This document shows positions 6,912 to 16,092 of a DNA stretch of 64,000 nt, in pieces. The stretch is from Pseudomonadales bacterium. GTDB taxonomy: Bacteria > Pseudomonadota > Gammaproteobacteria > Pseudomonadales > Pseudohongiellaceae. A model generated the notes under the pieces. It was not told the DNA's origin and did no database searches. It saw only the letters and a program-made list of their open reading frames with translations. A program made the position numbers and the translations under genes. Numbering within the stretch: the stretch's first letter is position 1; the number at the start of each line of letters is the position of its first letter. Location of the stretch: contig JACKOH010000002.1 in the NCBI GenBank assembly GCA_024234395.1, positions 1,550,001-1,614,000 of the forward strand. Reading direction: 5' to 3'.

Positions 6912-9230
6912 ATGAACAGACAGTCTGTGATAGAACAGGTCCGACAGGAGTCGGTGGCAATATTGGACAAGCTGGTGACAGCGGCGCTGGAAGCCGCGGC
7001 CGAGGATTTGTCCCGAACCGATTCCGGAGCAGCGATTGCCACGAGACTGGTGGCATCCGGCAGTCGGATCAAGGAACGATTCGGCCGTTATCTTGGCTAC
7101 GGTTTTGACCGCCTGCTGGGCAACAACCCGCGTCGAATAGAGGTTGGTGAGTACCCGGAGCCGAGTCTGGTGGACGAGCGGTTTCTGGAGTCTGTCAATG
7201 CCATGGAAGGGATGGTCAATTATTGCCGCAACACCTTTATCAGACTTCTCATCAATCTTAATGTCCGTCTGAGTGAGCTGTTGCCGGAATACGCTGTTGA
7301 TGAAACCAACAGCCCTCTGGACCCGGACCGTATCGCACAGGCATTCGTGGACGCCCTGGCACCGGCGGAATTCGACCGTGAATTCATATTGCCCATCTAC
7401 CGACAGTTCAACAATCAGGTCCTTCATCGTCTCGATGGGCCCCTGCAGCGGGCCATCGAAATCTGCATCGCCAATGGATTGCTGCCCGAACTGATCATGG
7501 ACGGCAGAAGCCCGGAGTCGCAACTGGGGAGAAGAAGTTCCGCCAGGCCTGCGAACAGTCCCTGGGACCGGGCCTTTCCAATGCCTGGTGACAATCCGGA
7601 GCAGACGACAACTGCATCGGCTGCACAGCTTTTCGAGGTGATCAGACAGTTGCTGCATACCGCCACGCCGACCTTGGGACCGCAACCGGATCTCGTGGCG
7701 GCGGGCCATCTGTACCAGCCCGAGGCAGTGGTTCCCACCAGTCTGCTTACCGGGCGCCAATTCGGAGGCAGCCTGTTCAGTGAGTCGGCGATGCTACCGC
7801 TGCGCGTGAGCGGCAATATGCGGATCGCCGGGCGTGAAGTGTTGCTTGTCCCGGAACAGAAACTGATGCCGCTGCTGGATCAGGTTCAGCAGCAGTTGAT
7901 CACCGAAATCAATACCGGCGGCCAGCCGGCGGTCAGTCATCGGCAATTTACCAGGCTGTTGGAAAAGGCGCTGCTTGAGTCTTCGGTAGCCGGTACCATC
8001 AATGCCATCGATGGCGAGGTGTTCGATACGCTATTGGTGATCGCTTTGCTGTATGAATCAATTTACCGCGACCTGGCGCTGGTGAAACCGGTGCAGGAAC
8101 TGATCATTGCAACCCAGGTTGTGATGATGAAAATTGCCCTCCGTGATGCCGGCCTGTTTCAGCATTTCAATCATCCGGCCCGTCTGCTGTTGAACGAAGT
8201 CGCCAGTATCGGGGTTGGTGCGGTGGAACCCGATGGGTTGCGGGACGACCCCGTGTTCCTGGTTATGGAAGATCTGTTGATCCGTCTGGTTATGGAATAT
8301 AGCGGCAGTAACAGTTTACTGCTCGAATTGATGGACGACCTGGCCCGGTGCCGACGGGAATGTGATGAACGGGCACAGGCAGCCAGCTCCGGGAAAGAGG
8401 GATCGGGAGAGTGCGGAAAACGATTGGCAGAGCTTGATGCCTATGTCAGTTCCCGAATCAGCGATCGGATCAGGGAACCGCTGCATCCGGTGGTGGACGA
8501 ACTGGTCAACGAACACTACCGGCGTTTCCTGGTCACGGTGGTTCAACGTGACGGCCGGGGCAGCAACAGCTGGATACTGGTTATCAAGATACTCGACCTG
8601 TTGTTATGGACCGTAAAATCGAATAAAAAGGACGGCGATTTCCAGCGCTTTCAGCGTTGTAATGACCTGTTGATCGGCAATCTGAGGAAGGCGCTTCTGG
8701 TCAGCGGCCTGGAGTCGGGTGAATGCGATAAACTGCTGGCCAGATTGCAGCAGGTTCAACTGGCAGGATTTCAGGATAACCGGGAATATCCCGTCCAGGC
8801 CCAGTGCTCGGCCGGTACCGACCGCGCTGCCGTCGCCGACGCTCTTCAACGCGATCTGGGCAGAAATTCATCCACCTTACCAGACGAATCCGAAGCAGTC
8901 TCTGAAGGAACTGACCCGGCCGTGGAAGCCGGGTTACAGAAGTACCTCGCCCAGGTCGAACAGCTGCCGATCGGCAGCTGGTTACGGTTTACCATGGATG
9001 GAGATCAGGATCTTCACTGCACGCTTGTCGCCAGGTTACAGTCTCTGGACAAGCTTGTTTTCGCCAACAGCAACGGTGTCAGGGTGGCTGAAAAGAGCCG
9101 CTGCGGGCTGGCCCTGGAACTCCGCGAAGGGACAGTCAGAATTGTCAGCGAGTGGCCGTTGTTCGAACGGGGTCTGGAGGCCGTGATCGCGCGGCTGCGG
9201 AAGCGCCAGCAGGCCGGTCTGGATGGATGA
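6912..9230 (+). CDS. DUF1631 family protein (paralogue 1)
   Basis: 772-residue cytoplasmic, mostly helical protein of the DUF1631 family (sometimes misnamed thymidine phosphorylase). The N-terminal half contains the family-like segment LESVNAMEGMVNYCRN followed by NPLDP-type SPLDPDRIAQAF. A central low-similarity linker (about 200-260) is followed by a helical region. The C-terminal 90 residues form a distinct small domain starting LPIGSWLRFTMDG with beta pattern LHCTLVARLQSLDKLVFANSNG. The same layout occurs in the paralogue at 34769-36748. The C-terminal domain recalls PilZ-like beta barrels, but no RxxxR motif is obvious. No signal peptide or membrane segment. Function unknown; no operon partner is evident. 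Confidence 0.85.
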   Translation: MNRQSVIEQVRQESVAILDKLVTAALEAAAEDLSRTDSGAAIATRLVASGSRIKERFGRYLGYGFDRLLGNNPRRIEVGEYPEPSLVDERFLESVNAMEGMVNYCRNTFIRLLINLNVRLSELLPEYAVDETNSPLDPDRIAQAFVDALAPAEFDREFILPIYRQFNNQVLHRLDGPLQRAIEICIANGLLPELIMDGRSPESQLGRRSSARPANSPWDRAFPMPGDNPEQTTTASAAQLFEVIRQLLHTATPTLGPQPDLVAAGHLYQPEAVVPTSLLTGRQFGGSLFSESAMLPLRVSGNMRIAGREVLLVPEQKLMPLLDQVQQQLITEINTGGQPAVSHRQFTRLLEKALLESSVAGTINAIDGEVFDTLLVIALLYESIYRDLALVKPVQELIIATQVVMMKIALRDAGLFQHFNHPARLLLNEVASIGVGAVEPDGLRDDPVFLVMEDLLIRLVMEYSGSNSLLLELMDDLARCRRECDERAQAASSGKEGSGECGKRLAELDAYVSSRISDRIREPLHPVVDELVNEHYRRFLVTVVQRDGRGSNSWILVIKILDLLLWTVKSNKKDGDFQRFQRCNDLLIGNLRKALLVSGLESGECDKLLARLQQVQLAGFQDNREYPVQAQCSAGTDRAAVADALQRDLGRNSSTLPDESEAVSEGTDPAVEAGLQKYLAQVEQLPIGSWLRFTMDGDQDLHCTLVARLQSLDKLVFANSNGVRVAEKSRCGLALELREGTVRIVSEWPLFERGLEAVIARLRKRQQAGLDG

Positions 9231-9532
9231 CCCGGGTTTCGCCTGACCCTTCTATACAACCTGTCCGGAGGGGGCGGGCTCTGGTCTTGCGGTTCCAGGC
9301 GCGCTCACTGGACAGGATACCTTCCTGCCGTGTCCAACCGAGTCGCGAGCCAGGCTTTGGTGGTTATTCCCGACTTCCCTTATACGGTATACTCGCTCTC
9401 CTTTGTGCCTGGTTCCGGCAGCAATCTGAATCTCCCGGTCCGCGTTAGCAGCGAATCAACCAGCGGCACAGAAAGCGCGGAAACGGGCCAGACGACACTG
9501 GGCCGTACGACACCGGAAAAGGGTAGGGAAGA
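9231..9532. other. Intergenic region upstream of TonB receptor
   Basis: About 300 nt without a supported gene. A TATACT at 9388-9393 resembles a -10 element, but no good -35 lies 16-18 nt upstream, so a promoter is only possible. A direct repeat of TATAC occurs at 9381-9392. Confidence 0.35.
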
Positions 9533-12046
9533 TTGAACGCACAAATCCTTAAGACAGCAATACCGACTGGAATGCCGGCCTTTGTGCTGGCCGCTATCAC
9601 AGCCGTCGCCCCGCATTGTCTGCGGGCCCAGGAGGTTGATGAAATTGTAGTAGTCGGAGTAACCCCGGTTTCCAGCCTGGGCCAGGACCTGAACAAGCTA
9701 CCCTTCAATGCCCAGACGATCGGCGCCGGTGATCTGCAGGACTCCCTCAGTTTTGATCTGACTGATCACCTGAACAGCAACCAGGCCAGTGTCACACTCA
9801 ATGCAGCTCAGAATAACCCGCTCCAGCCGGATCTGCAGTACCGGGGATTTACCGCTTCACCACTGTTGGGCCTGCCCCAGGGCGTGGCGGTGTACCAGGA
9901 TGGCGTGCGGCTGAACGAGCCACTCGGGGACGCGGTGAACTGGGACCTGCTGCCGGAATCCGCCATTGCAAACCTGACCCTGCTGAGCGGTGCCAATCCG
10001 GTGTTCGGTCTGAACGCGCTGGGCGGTGCCATCAACATTGCCATGAAAAACGGCTTCAATTTTGCCACCAACAGTGCGGAGGTCAGCACCGGCGCCTGGG
10101 GCCGGACAACGGGTAATATTGAATCCGGCGGTAATAACGGCAGCTGGGGCTACTACGCCAATCTCAGCTTTTTCAACGAGGACGGCTGGCGAGACCTGTC
10201 CGGTTCCGATCTAATCAACTTTTATGGCAGCCTCAGCTGGCGGGCAGCGGAGCGGTCCGCATTCGACCTGGCTGTGCAACGGGGACGCAGCGAACTGACC
10301 GGCAATGGGGCGGCCCCGGTCGGTCTGCTGGCCCTGGATCGGGAAGCGATATTCACCGCACCCGATATAACCGAAAACGACATGAGTCTGGTCAGTCTGA
10401 ATGGCAGTCATTACCTCAGCGAGTCACTTTTATTCTCCGGCACCGTTTACCGGCGGGAGAACGATACAGACGCTTTCAACGGCGATGCCTCCGAGTTTGA
10501 ACTGTGTGAATTCTACGGCGACAGCCAGGCGCTGTTGAATGAATCCGATGAGGTGGAGGATCGATTGAGCAGTGAGCTGGGAATCGATCTCGATTTTATC
10601 TGCGCTGGCGGCAATGACGCGATCACCGATTTCGCTTCTCTGGCCACGTTGATTGAGCAGCAGGCGACTCTGGCAGGCCTGGATCCGAGCGAGTTTGAAT
10701 TGCAGGATGTCAGCGGTTCAATCAGTGGCAGTGGCACCCTCAGTGACGAAGCAATCAGCAATATCAGTAACCGCGGCCAGATCAGTTCGGGGCTGGAGGG
10801 CCAGTTGACATTCCTGCATGAGCCGGGTGGATTCAGCAATCGGCTGGTGGTGGGTTACAGCTACTTTTCCGGCCGCTCTCGATTTCGATCGGTTACCGAA
10901 CTGTCCGGTCTTGATCCACTGACCCGTTCCACTGCGGGTCTTGGCACCGGGGCTTTTTACGATGAAGCCGCAACCCGGATCGCTACCGAAACGGTCAATC
11001 GGGGTCTTTTCTTTATCGATTCGCTGGATCTCACCGATGCCGTGACGCTGACAGTTGCCTGGCGTTATAACGACAGTGAAGTTACCTTGCGGGATCGCAG
11101 CGGCGAGCGCCCGGAACTGAATGGGGATCACCGCTTTTCCCGTTTCAATCCTTCCGTTGGGCTGGCCTGGCAGATCGACGATGGATTCAGCGCCTTCGTT
11201 TCCTACAACGAGTCGAACCGGACACCCACGCCCATCGAGTTGTCCTGTAACGATGCCATTTTCAGTGCCGCGCAACAGCGTGTGGCAGAGCAGGGTGGTG
11301 ATCCCGATGAAGTGGAATTCGAGTGCCGACTGCCCAATGCCTTTCTGGCAGACCCGCCACTGGATGATGTGGTGACAAAAAATGTCGAAGCCGGATTCCG
11401 ACTCCGAACCGACCTCCTACAGTACACCCTGGGAGTGTTCCACGCGCTCAATTATAATGACATTATTTTTCAGTCCACGGGCCGGGCCACCGGCTTATTT
11501 GCCAACGTGGACAGGACCCGCAGGAGAGGATTCGAATCATCATTGTCCGGGTCGCTGGGAAATCTCGACTGGTTTGCCAACTACAGTTACGTCAATGCTT
11601 CCTTCGATGACAGTTTTCTGGCCCTGAGTCCCAATCATGACTTTGCCGATGCCGATGGCAACATCAGCGTCAAGGCCGGAGACCGGATACCGGGAATCCC
11701 CGATCACCAGGCGAAAGCAGGAGGCAGTTACCGGTTCCGCGACAATCTTATAGTGGGAGTCGACGCGGTATTCAATGCCGGTCAGGTTCTGCGGGGGGAC
11801 GAATCCAACCAACTTCCTGAGACTGACGACTTCGTGGTGGTGAACCTGCGCGCAAGTTACCGGATTGGAGACAGCCTGAGTCTGTTTGCACGAATTACCA
11901 ATGTTTTCGACTCCGAATACGAAAGCTTCGGCCTGCTTGGGGAGAACCCGCAGGAAGTGCTGGACTTTATTTCCGACACCAGCCCGGTATTTCTTGGAGC
12001 CGGCGCCCCGCGTGCCGCCTGGGTCGGTGTGCGGGTCAGTTTTTAA
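9533..12046 (+). CDS. TonB-dependent outer-membrane receptor
   Basis: 837 residues. The start is TTG at 9533, preceded by an AGGGA-type ribosome site; the first in-frame ATG (9572) would remove most of the signal peptide. The signal peptide ends around HCLRAQ, followed by a Ton-box-like EVDEIVVVG. The plug domain has LQYRGFTASPLLG, GVAVYQDGVRLNEP and the typical GLNALGGAINI. The C-terminus reads GVRVSF with a terminal aromatic residue, as in outer-membrane barrels; ITNVFDSEYESFG near the end is the usual receptor tail motif. It imports an unidentified ligand using TonB/ExbBD energy. An acidic insertion (about 300-400) containing Cys residues near CEFYG and DFICAGG is unusual and may form an extracellular loop. 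The ligand cannot be inferred. Confidence 0.93.
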   Translation: MNAQILKTAIPTGMPAFVLAAITAVAPHCLRAQEVDEIVVVGVTPVSSLGQDLNKLPFNAQTIGAGDLQDSLSFDLTDHLNSNQASVTLNAAQNNPLQPDLQYRGFTASPLLGLPQGVAVYQDGVRLNEPLGDAVNWDLLPESAIANLTLLSGANPVFGLNALGGAINIAMKNGFNFATNSAEVSTGAWGRTTGNIESGGNNGSWGYYANLSFFNEDGWRDLSGSDLINFYGSLSWRAAERSAFDLAVQRGRSELTGNGAAPVGLLALDREAIFTAPDITENDMSLVSLNGSHYLSESLLFSGTVYRRENDTDAFNGDASEFELCEFYGDSQALLNESDEVEDRLSSELGIDLDFICAGGNDAITDFASLATLIEQQATLAGLDPSEFELQDVSGSISGSGTLSDEAISNISNRGQISSGLEGQLTFLHEPGGFSNRLVVGYSYFSGRSRFRSVTELSGLDPLTRSTAGLGTGAFYDEAATRIATETVNRGLFFIDSLDLTDAVTLTVAWRYNDSEVTLRDRSGERPELNGDHRFSRFNPSVGLAWQIDDGFSAFVSYNESNRTPTPIELSCNDAIFSAAQQRVAEQGGDPDEVEFECRLPNAFLADPPLDDVVTKNVEAGFRLRTDLLQYTLGVFHALNYNDIIFQSTGRATGLFANVDRTRRRGFESSLSGSLGNLDWFANYSYVNASFDDSFLALSPNHDFADADGNISVKAGDRIPGIPDHQAKAGGSYRFRDNLIVGVDAVFNAGQVLRGDESNQLPETDDFVVVNLRASYRIGDSLSLFARITNVFDSEYESFGLLGENPQEVLDFISDTSPVFLGAGAPRAAWVGVRVSF

Positions 12047-12173
12047 GAGACTGCGCGGTACCGGGTTGATCGGTATCAGGGAATCTGCAGCAGGCTTCGG
12101 CAATCACTTTTCTTTGCAGCTGACTGGAGTTATCGTTTGAACAGATATCCACCCCCTGTCAGGAGTCAGGCAG

Positions 12174-12701
12174 ATGAATAAATTCCGATCGATTACCGTG
12201 ACGCTGCGTTGGGCACTGCTGGTGGCTGCCGGCCTGGTGCTGACTGCCTGCGGGGGCGACAGTGGGGATGACAGTGGACCCGAGGCGCTTCGACTGCCTG
12301 TCAGTATCAATGAAGTGATGGCCTCGCTGATCAATCATTCGGCCGATCCAATATGGATGGCCGCCTGGCGGAATCCCCAGTCCGATCAGGACTGGCGGGA
12401 GCTGGAACATCTGGCACTTCAGTTACAACTGGGAGGAGCCTTGTTGTCCCTTCCCGGCACCGGACCGCTGGATGACGAATGGACCTCCAGTGAACGCTGG
12501 AAAGACCACGCCAATCAGCTCAGTGCGGCGGCCGCAGGTGCGGTAGCGGCCGCGAGATCAAGAGACCTGCAGTTGATTTCCCGGTCCGGTGACGCCATTG
12601 TCGAGGTTTGCGAGGATTGCCATATCGATTTCAAGCCGGATCTGCCCACCATGAATATCTACGGTGAGCTTTCTCCTCTGCCTTCCGATCCAGACCGCTG
12701 A
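12174..12701 (+). CDS. Lipoprotein with a single CxxCH haem motif (cytochrome c'-like)
   Basis: 175 residues. A lipoprotein signal peptide ends in the lipobox LTAC with Cys26, followed by an acidic GGDSGDD stretch. The rest is helical, with WMAAWRNPQ and WRELEHLALQL segments, and ends with one haem-binding motif CEDCH at 146-150 just before a short tail (HIDFKPDLP). A C-terminal CxxCH after a four-helix region is the layout of class II cytochromes c (cytochrome c'). It is predicted to be membrane-anchored in the periplasm, carrying electrons or binding small gases. A good CAGGAG ribosome site precedes the ATG. It follows the TonB receptor by 127 nt but may be separately transcribed. Confidence 0.75.
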   Translation: MNKFRSITVTLRWALLVAAGLVLTACGGDSGDDSGPEALRLPVSINEVMASLINHSADPIWMAAWRNPQSDQDWRELEHLALQLQLGGALLSLPGTGPLDDEWTSSERWKDHANQLSAAAAGAVAAARSRDLQLISRSGDAIVEVCEDCHIDFKPDLPTMNIYGELSPLPSDPDR

Positions 12702-12723
12702 TTCGCTGGGGGTCAGCAGCCCG

Positions 12724-12948
12724 CTAACCCTGGTATTGAAAAACCTGCTCCAGTTGAACGTCAAAAACTTCAGCAATTCGGAACGCCAGTTCCAGTGTAG
12801 GGGAGTATTTGGCCGCTTCAATGGCATGCAGCGTCTGGCGCGTGACACCGACTTTCGCGGCCAGTTCAGCCTGGGTCATTTCCCCGTGTTCGAAACGCAG
12901 GCGCCGGATGGAATTGCTGATCGGCACACTACCGGCCAAGCTAAACAC
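12724..12948 (-). CDS. Small Xre/Cro-CI family HTH regulator
   Basis: 74 residues at most, made almost entirely of one helix-turn-helix domain: MTQAELAAKVGVTRQTLHAIEA then SPTLELAFRIAEVF. This size class (YgzD/YozG-like) usually sits with a small membrane protein and often autoregulates. The frame opens at GTG 12948, but AGGAG is better spaced for TTG at 12939, just after the stop of the upstream gene at 12941; the true start is one of these. It overlaps or abuts the membrane-protein gene, so both are in one transcript. Two phased operators upstream of that transcript (13466-13504) are the likely targets. Confidence 0.85.
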   Translation of the reverse strand: MFSLAGSVPISNSIRRLRFEHGEMTQAELAAKVGVTRQTLHAIEAAKYSPTLELAFRIAEVFDVQLEQVFQYQG

Positions 12949-13420
12949 TCCTGCGATAGTGAAACAGCTGAGTGGTTACTCTGGTTATTGAAGCCAGGAA
13001 AATTGCCAACAGGATCAGTTGTCCCACCCCCAGCGGGCCGGCCTCAAGGATGAATGCACCCGGCATGGGGCGGGACGCAAATTCATTGATTGTCAGCAAG
13101 CTGAGGATCAGGACCAGAAAAAAGTTGAGACTCCAGTAAGCTACCCGGTTACTGCTTATCTCAAAGCGAAAATCTCGTTCGTCAGCTTTTTCTGTTTCGC
13201 CATGGTAGTGAATGGTGCCGAACAGAACTATTCCGGCCACAATTGCGAACACGATGGTGGACGCCACGAGGCCGGCCATTTCCCGTCCGGCCATGGCGGC
13301 TGTGCCCTCGGTCATCAGGCTGATTGCCCTGGGATAGTAGTAGGCCGCTACCAGCAGATCGATCAGCAGTTCAGCCCAAAGCTCCTTTTCCCGCAGTGAT
13401 ACGTTCTCGATTATTCGCAC
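12941..13420 (-). CDS. Four-helix membrane protein paired with Xre regulator
   Basis: 159 residues from GTG 13420, chosen because an ideal AGGAGGT lies 6 nt upstream. A longer open frame to 13537 runs through the operators and has an unlikely N-terminus. Four hydrophobic segments are visible: LLIDLLVAAYYYP, MAGLVASTIVFAIVAGIVLFG, YWSLNFFLVLILSLLTI and VGQLILLAIFLASI. An acidic cytoplasmic-looking stretch ETEKADERDFRFEISSNR separates the second and third. It resembles the DUF2178/DUF2975-type partners of small Xre regulators, but the exact family is not certain. Its function is unknown; coupling to the regulator suggests it modulates it or responds with it. Confidence 0.75.
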   Translation of the reverse strand: MRIIENVSLREKELWAELLIDLLVAAYYYPRAISLMTEGTAAMAGREMAGLVASTIVFAIVAGIVLFGTIHYHGETEKADERDFRFEISSNRVAYWSLNFFLVLILSLLTINEFASRPMPGAFILEAGPLGVGQLILLAIFLASITRVTTQLFHYRRSV

Positions 13421-13465
13421 GGCAGCTACCTCCTGTCCGGGAACAGTACAGGGAGCCGGGGTATG

Positions 13466-13504
13466 TGTCAAATATATTTTACATGGAGTCAAATATAGTA
13501 GACA
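13466..13504 (-). promoter_or_regulatory. Two tandem operator-like palindromes, 21 bp apart
   Basis: Site 1 (13466-13483) is TGTCAAATATATTTTACA, an 18-bp palindrome broken at only one base pair. Site 2 (13487-13504) is AGTCAAATATAGTAGACA and matches site 1's reverse complement at 14 of 18 positions. Their spacing of 21 bp is two helical turns, placing both on the same DNA face. They lie 46-84 nt upstream of the membrane protein/Xre transcript start codon in A/T-rich DNA unlike its surroundings. The natural reading is autoregulation by the Xre protein encoded downstream. Confidence 0.6.
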
Positions 13505-13621
13505 TTGATGCGTCTGTAGCGCCGTGCAGAGTGCCACGGGCCAGTCCCGATCAGCCGGTGATCAGAGCTTACCTGGAGAGGTATCGAAACCATTCTGCCA
13601 GTCGCCCGCCTGGTTGGACCG

Positions 13622-14041
13622 CTACTTCCAGGCGCCGAGGATCAGCCCCATAAGCGTGAAGACAACGACCCAGTATCCGCCATTGATGGCCATATAGCGA
13701 AACGAGCGTTGTTCAAACAGAGCGGTGACTGACAGCGCCGCGGCGACCCAGCCGAAGCCGGTCAGAAAGCCATATAAGGCGCCATTGGTCGCATTGATGA
13801 GTGCGGCGGCTTCTTCGCCACCGCCATAAAAAAACATCGCCAGGCAGAATGCCATGATCAGTTGCAGGACAAACGCCAGGGAAAAGGTGCGAATCATATT
13901 TCCCGCGTCAACCTGTTCTTTGCTGATCCCGGCTGCTTCCATCCAGGCCTTGCCCAGCAGTGGTCCGTACCACAGGAAACCGACTACGAATGCAGACAAT
14001 GTTGCGGCCAGTATTGCCAGCCAGTTAAACGAGAATTCCAT
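13622..14041 (-). CDS. DUF1761 family membrane protein
   Basis: 139-residue inner-membrane protein with four predicted helices. The opening WLAILAATLSAFVVGFLWYGPLLGKAWM matches the DUF1761 pattern (a GxxWYGPLFGxxW-like signature), and the later NGALYGFLTGFGWVAA and NGGYWVVVFTLMGLILG complete it. Function is unknown. It stands alone between the Xre pair and phoH, all on the minus strand, with separate-looking gaps. Confidence 0.85.
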   Translation of the reverse strand: MEFSFNWLAILAATLSAFVVGFLWYGPLLGKAWMEAAGISKEQVDAGNMIRTFSLAFVLQLIMAFCLAMFFYGGGEEAAALINATNGALYGFLTGFGWVAAALSVTALFEQRSFRYMAINGGYWVVVFTLMGLILGAWK

Positions 14042-14116
14042 AATAGCCTCCTCTGGTCAGGATTGTTCCGGATTGGCAGTGCCGTCAGTGATTGCGGCGA
14101 TGTTACCGGATCGCAA

Positions 14117-15532
14117 TCAGAGATGTGCCTCGGCGAACTCAGCAAGAATCGACCGCGGAACACCCTTCAGCAGGATATTACCGCCATGACTGAACTCCTT
14201 GAAGCGTTCGGTCAGATAGGTCAGCCCCGAACTGGTGGGAGTGAGAAACGGCGTATCGATCTGTGCCAGGTTACCCAGACAGATAACCTTGGAACCCTTA
14301 CCCGCCCGGGTGACGATGGTCTTGATCTGATGGGGTGTCAGGTTCTGTGATTCATCGATAATGATAAGGCTGCTCTGAAAGCTGCGTCCACGAATATAAT
14401 TCATTGATTTGAACAACAAAGGAACCTTATCGAGTACATAATCGATGCTGCCATGACAATTCTCGTCGTCCCAGTGCAGGGCCTCAAGATTGTCGGTGAT
14501 GGCCCCCAGCCAGGGTTCCATCTTCTCTTCTTCGGTGCCGGGTAGAAATCCGATGTCTTCGTCCAGACCCTGAGTGCTGCGGGTGGCAATGATGCGTCGG
14601 TACAGTTTGTTGGGGACGGTCATCTCGATGGCGGCGGCCAGGGCCAGGATAGTCTTGCCGGATCCTGCCGAGCCGGTGAGATTGACCAGGTGCACATCGG
14701 GATCCAGTAGCAGGTTCAACGCCATGGCCTGATATACGTCCCGGGGAGTCAATCCCCAGGCCTCGGTCTGCAGAGTTTTCTCCAGGTCCAGGTGCAGCAG
14801 AGTCACGCTGTGATGATCGAGGGCACAGACCCGGGCCAGGAATCCGCAGCCGTCGAGAATGAACTGATTGGGATGAACCGGAACCTGAAACAGAGCCCTG
14901 GACACCTTGTGATAGGTGCGTCCGGCGTCCTGCAGTGTCTCAACGTTTTCGACCCGGGACCAGAAGCTGCCTTCATACTCGATGTAGCCCTTGTTGAGGT
15001 GCTCGATATCGCTCAGCAACTGATCGTTCTGGTAATCTTCCGCTTCGATGCCGCAGCCACGCGCCTTGAGACGGATATTGATGTCCTTGCTGACCAGCAC
15101 CACCCGCTGTTGGGGGAAGCGGTTTTTCAGGAAGCACACATCGTTGAGTATCAGGTTATCGTTGTTGCGTCCTGGCAGAGTAATGAGATTGTCCGGCGTT
15201 TCCCCCATCAACACCGACAGGCGTCCCGGCGAAGTTGATTTGCTGTAGCGGGAAATCGGTACGCCATTTTCCACTTCCTCCGGGCTGGCCCGCCCCAGTA
15301 CCGAATCCAGTTCCCGGATCGCCTGGCGGCATTCTGCGGCGATGGTCTGGCGGCCGCTTTTCAGATTGTCCAGTTCCTCCAGCACGGTAATCGGAATTAC
15401 CACGTGGTGTTCATCAAAATTGTAGATTGCGGTGGGGTCGTGAATCAGGACGTTGGTATCGAGGACGTAAAAAATCGGTTGCGCGGCGGAGGGGCTGGGG
15501 GGTGAGCTCTCAACGAGTTCAACTACGCTCAT
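14117..15532 (-). CDS. PhoH-family ATPase with N-terminal PIN domain
   Basis: 471 residues. The N-terminal PIN nuclease domain starts FYVLDTNVLIHDP with Asp25 and has PITVLEELDNLK near 47-58. The C-terminal PhoH P-loop domain has GSAGSGKT at about 286-293 and the Walker B-like IIIDESQN near 390. This PhoH2/YlaK-type fusion is a predicted RNA helicase/nuclease; homologues act on RNA. The length fits the family. The ATG at 15532 opens the minus-strand transcript. There is no phosphate box nearby, and the family name does not by itself mean phosphate regulation. Confidence 0.92.
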   Translation of the reverse strand: MSVVELVESSPPSPSAAQPIFYVLDTNVLIHDPTAIYNFDEHHVVIPITVLEELDNLKSGRQTIAAECRQAIRELDSVLGRASPEEVENGVPISRYSKSTSPGRLSVLMGETPDNLITLPGRNNDNLILNDVCFLKNRFPQQRVVLVSKDINIRLKARGCGIEAEDYQNDQLLSDIEHLNKGYIEYEGSFWSRVENVETLQDAGRTYHKVSRALFQVPVHPNQFILDGCGFLARVCALDHHSVTLLHLDLEKTLQTEAWGLTPRDVYQAMALNLLLDPDVHLVNLTGSAGSGKTILALAAAIEMTVPNKLYRRIIATRSTQGLDEDIGFLPGTEEEKMEPWLGAITDNLEALHWDDENCHGSIDYVLDKVPLLFKSMNYIRGRSFQSSLIIIDESQNLTPHQIKTIVTRAGKGSKVICLGNLAQIDTPFLTPTSSGLTYLTERFKEFSHGGNILLKGVPRSILAEFAEAHL

Positions 15533-16092
15533 ACTATGACTACCTTTTGACTGCGATGCCTGAAAGGGAAGTGCATGCTGAAAAGTATGCAGGTTTTATA
15601 AACAGTTGGTTAGGGGTGCTATTTCATCGCGGGAGACTCCGGTCGAGAGAGTGAAGCTGATAATAAAAGGATCGGCCGTGTGCTGAAAACATTAAGGAAC
15701 GTCTAGTTACAGGATAACTCCAATAGCTCAGGTCCGCTTTGTCATCTCAGAATCCGCAATCAGTTGGCTGGTCTGTACATTCATGAAAATGACAAGAAAC
15801 GGTAATCGAGTCGCCGAAAAAGTGTCATTGAATTCCAACAATTTCTTCAAATAGATGTCACAGAGATTTTCTAAAGTGTCGCCGACTTACAGCCGGTTCC
15901 GCAGCGTCGCATCCTGCTGCTGAGCTGAACCAGGTTAAATGCGAGCTGCTGTCCTGATTGCAAGAGGCGGCCTTCTGATGGGACGAATCGGACTCAATTC
16001 CTGGTCGGCTCCATACTTTTAAAAATAAAAGAACGTTCGATTATTAACTATCAGACACAGGTCGCTTCCGACCGGTAAAACAGGAGTGAATA
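15533..16092. other. Divergent intergenic region (560 nt)
   Basis: Separates phoH (minus) from a TonB receptor (plus). It holds several TGTCA half-sites (about 15740, 15822, 15857 and 15877), but none is paired at the 11-bp spacing of a Pho box. An A/T-rich stretch with the palindrome GAACGTTC (16031-16038) and a small hairpin with a CTTC loop (16060-16073) precede the CAGGAG ribosome site of the receptor. No supported gene. Confidence 0.45.

Noticed and set aside
15720..15900. Cluster of TGTCA half-sites before the TonB receptor at 16093
   Set aside because: No two are on the same strand at 11-bp spacing, so this is not a Pho box by the usual rule.
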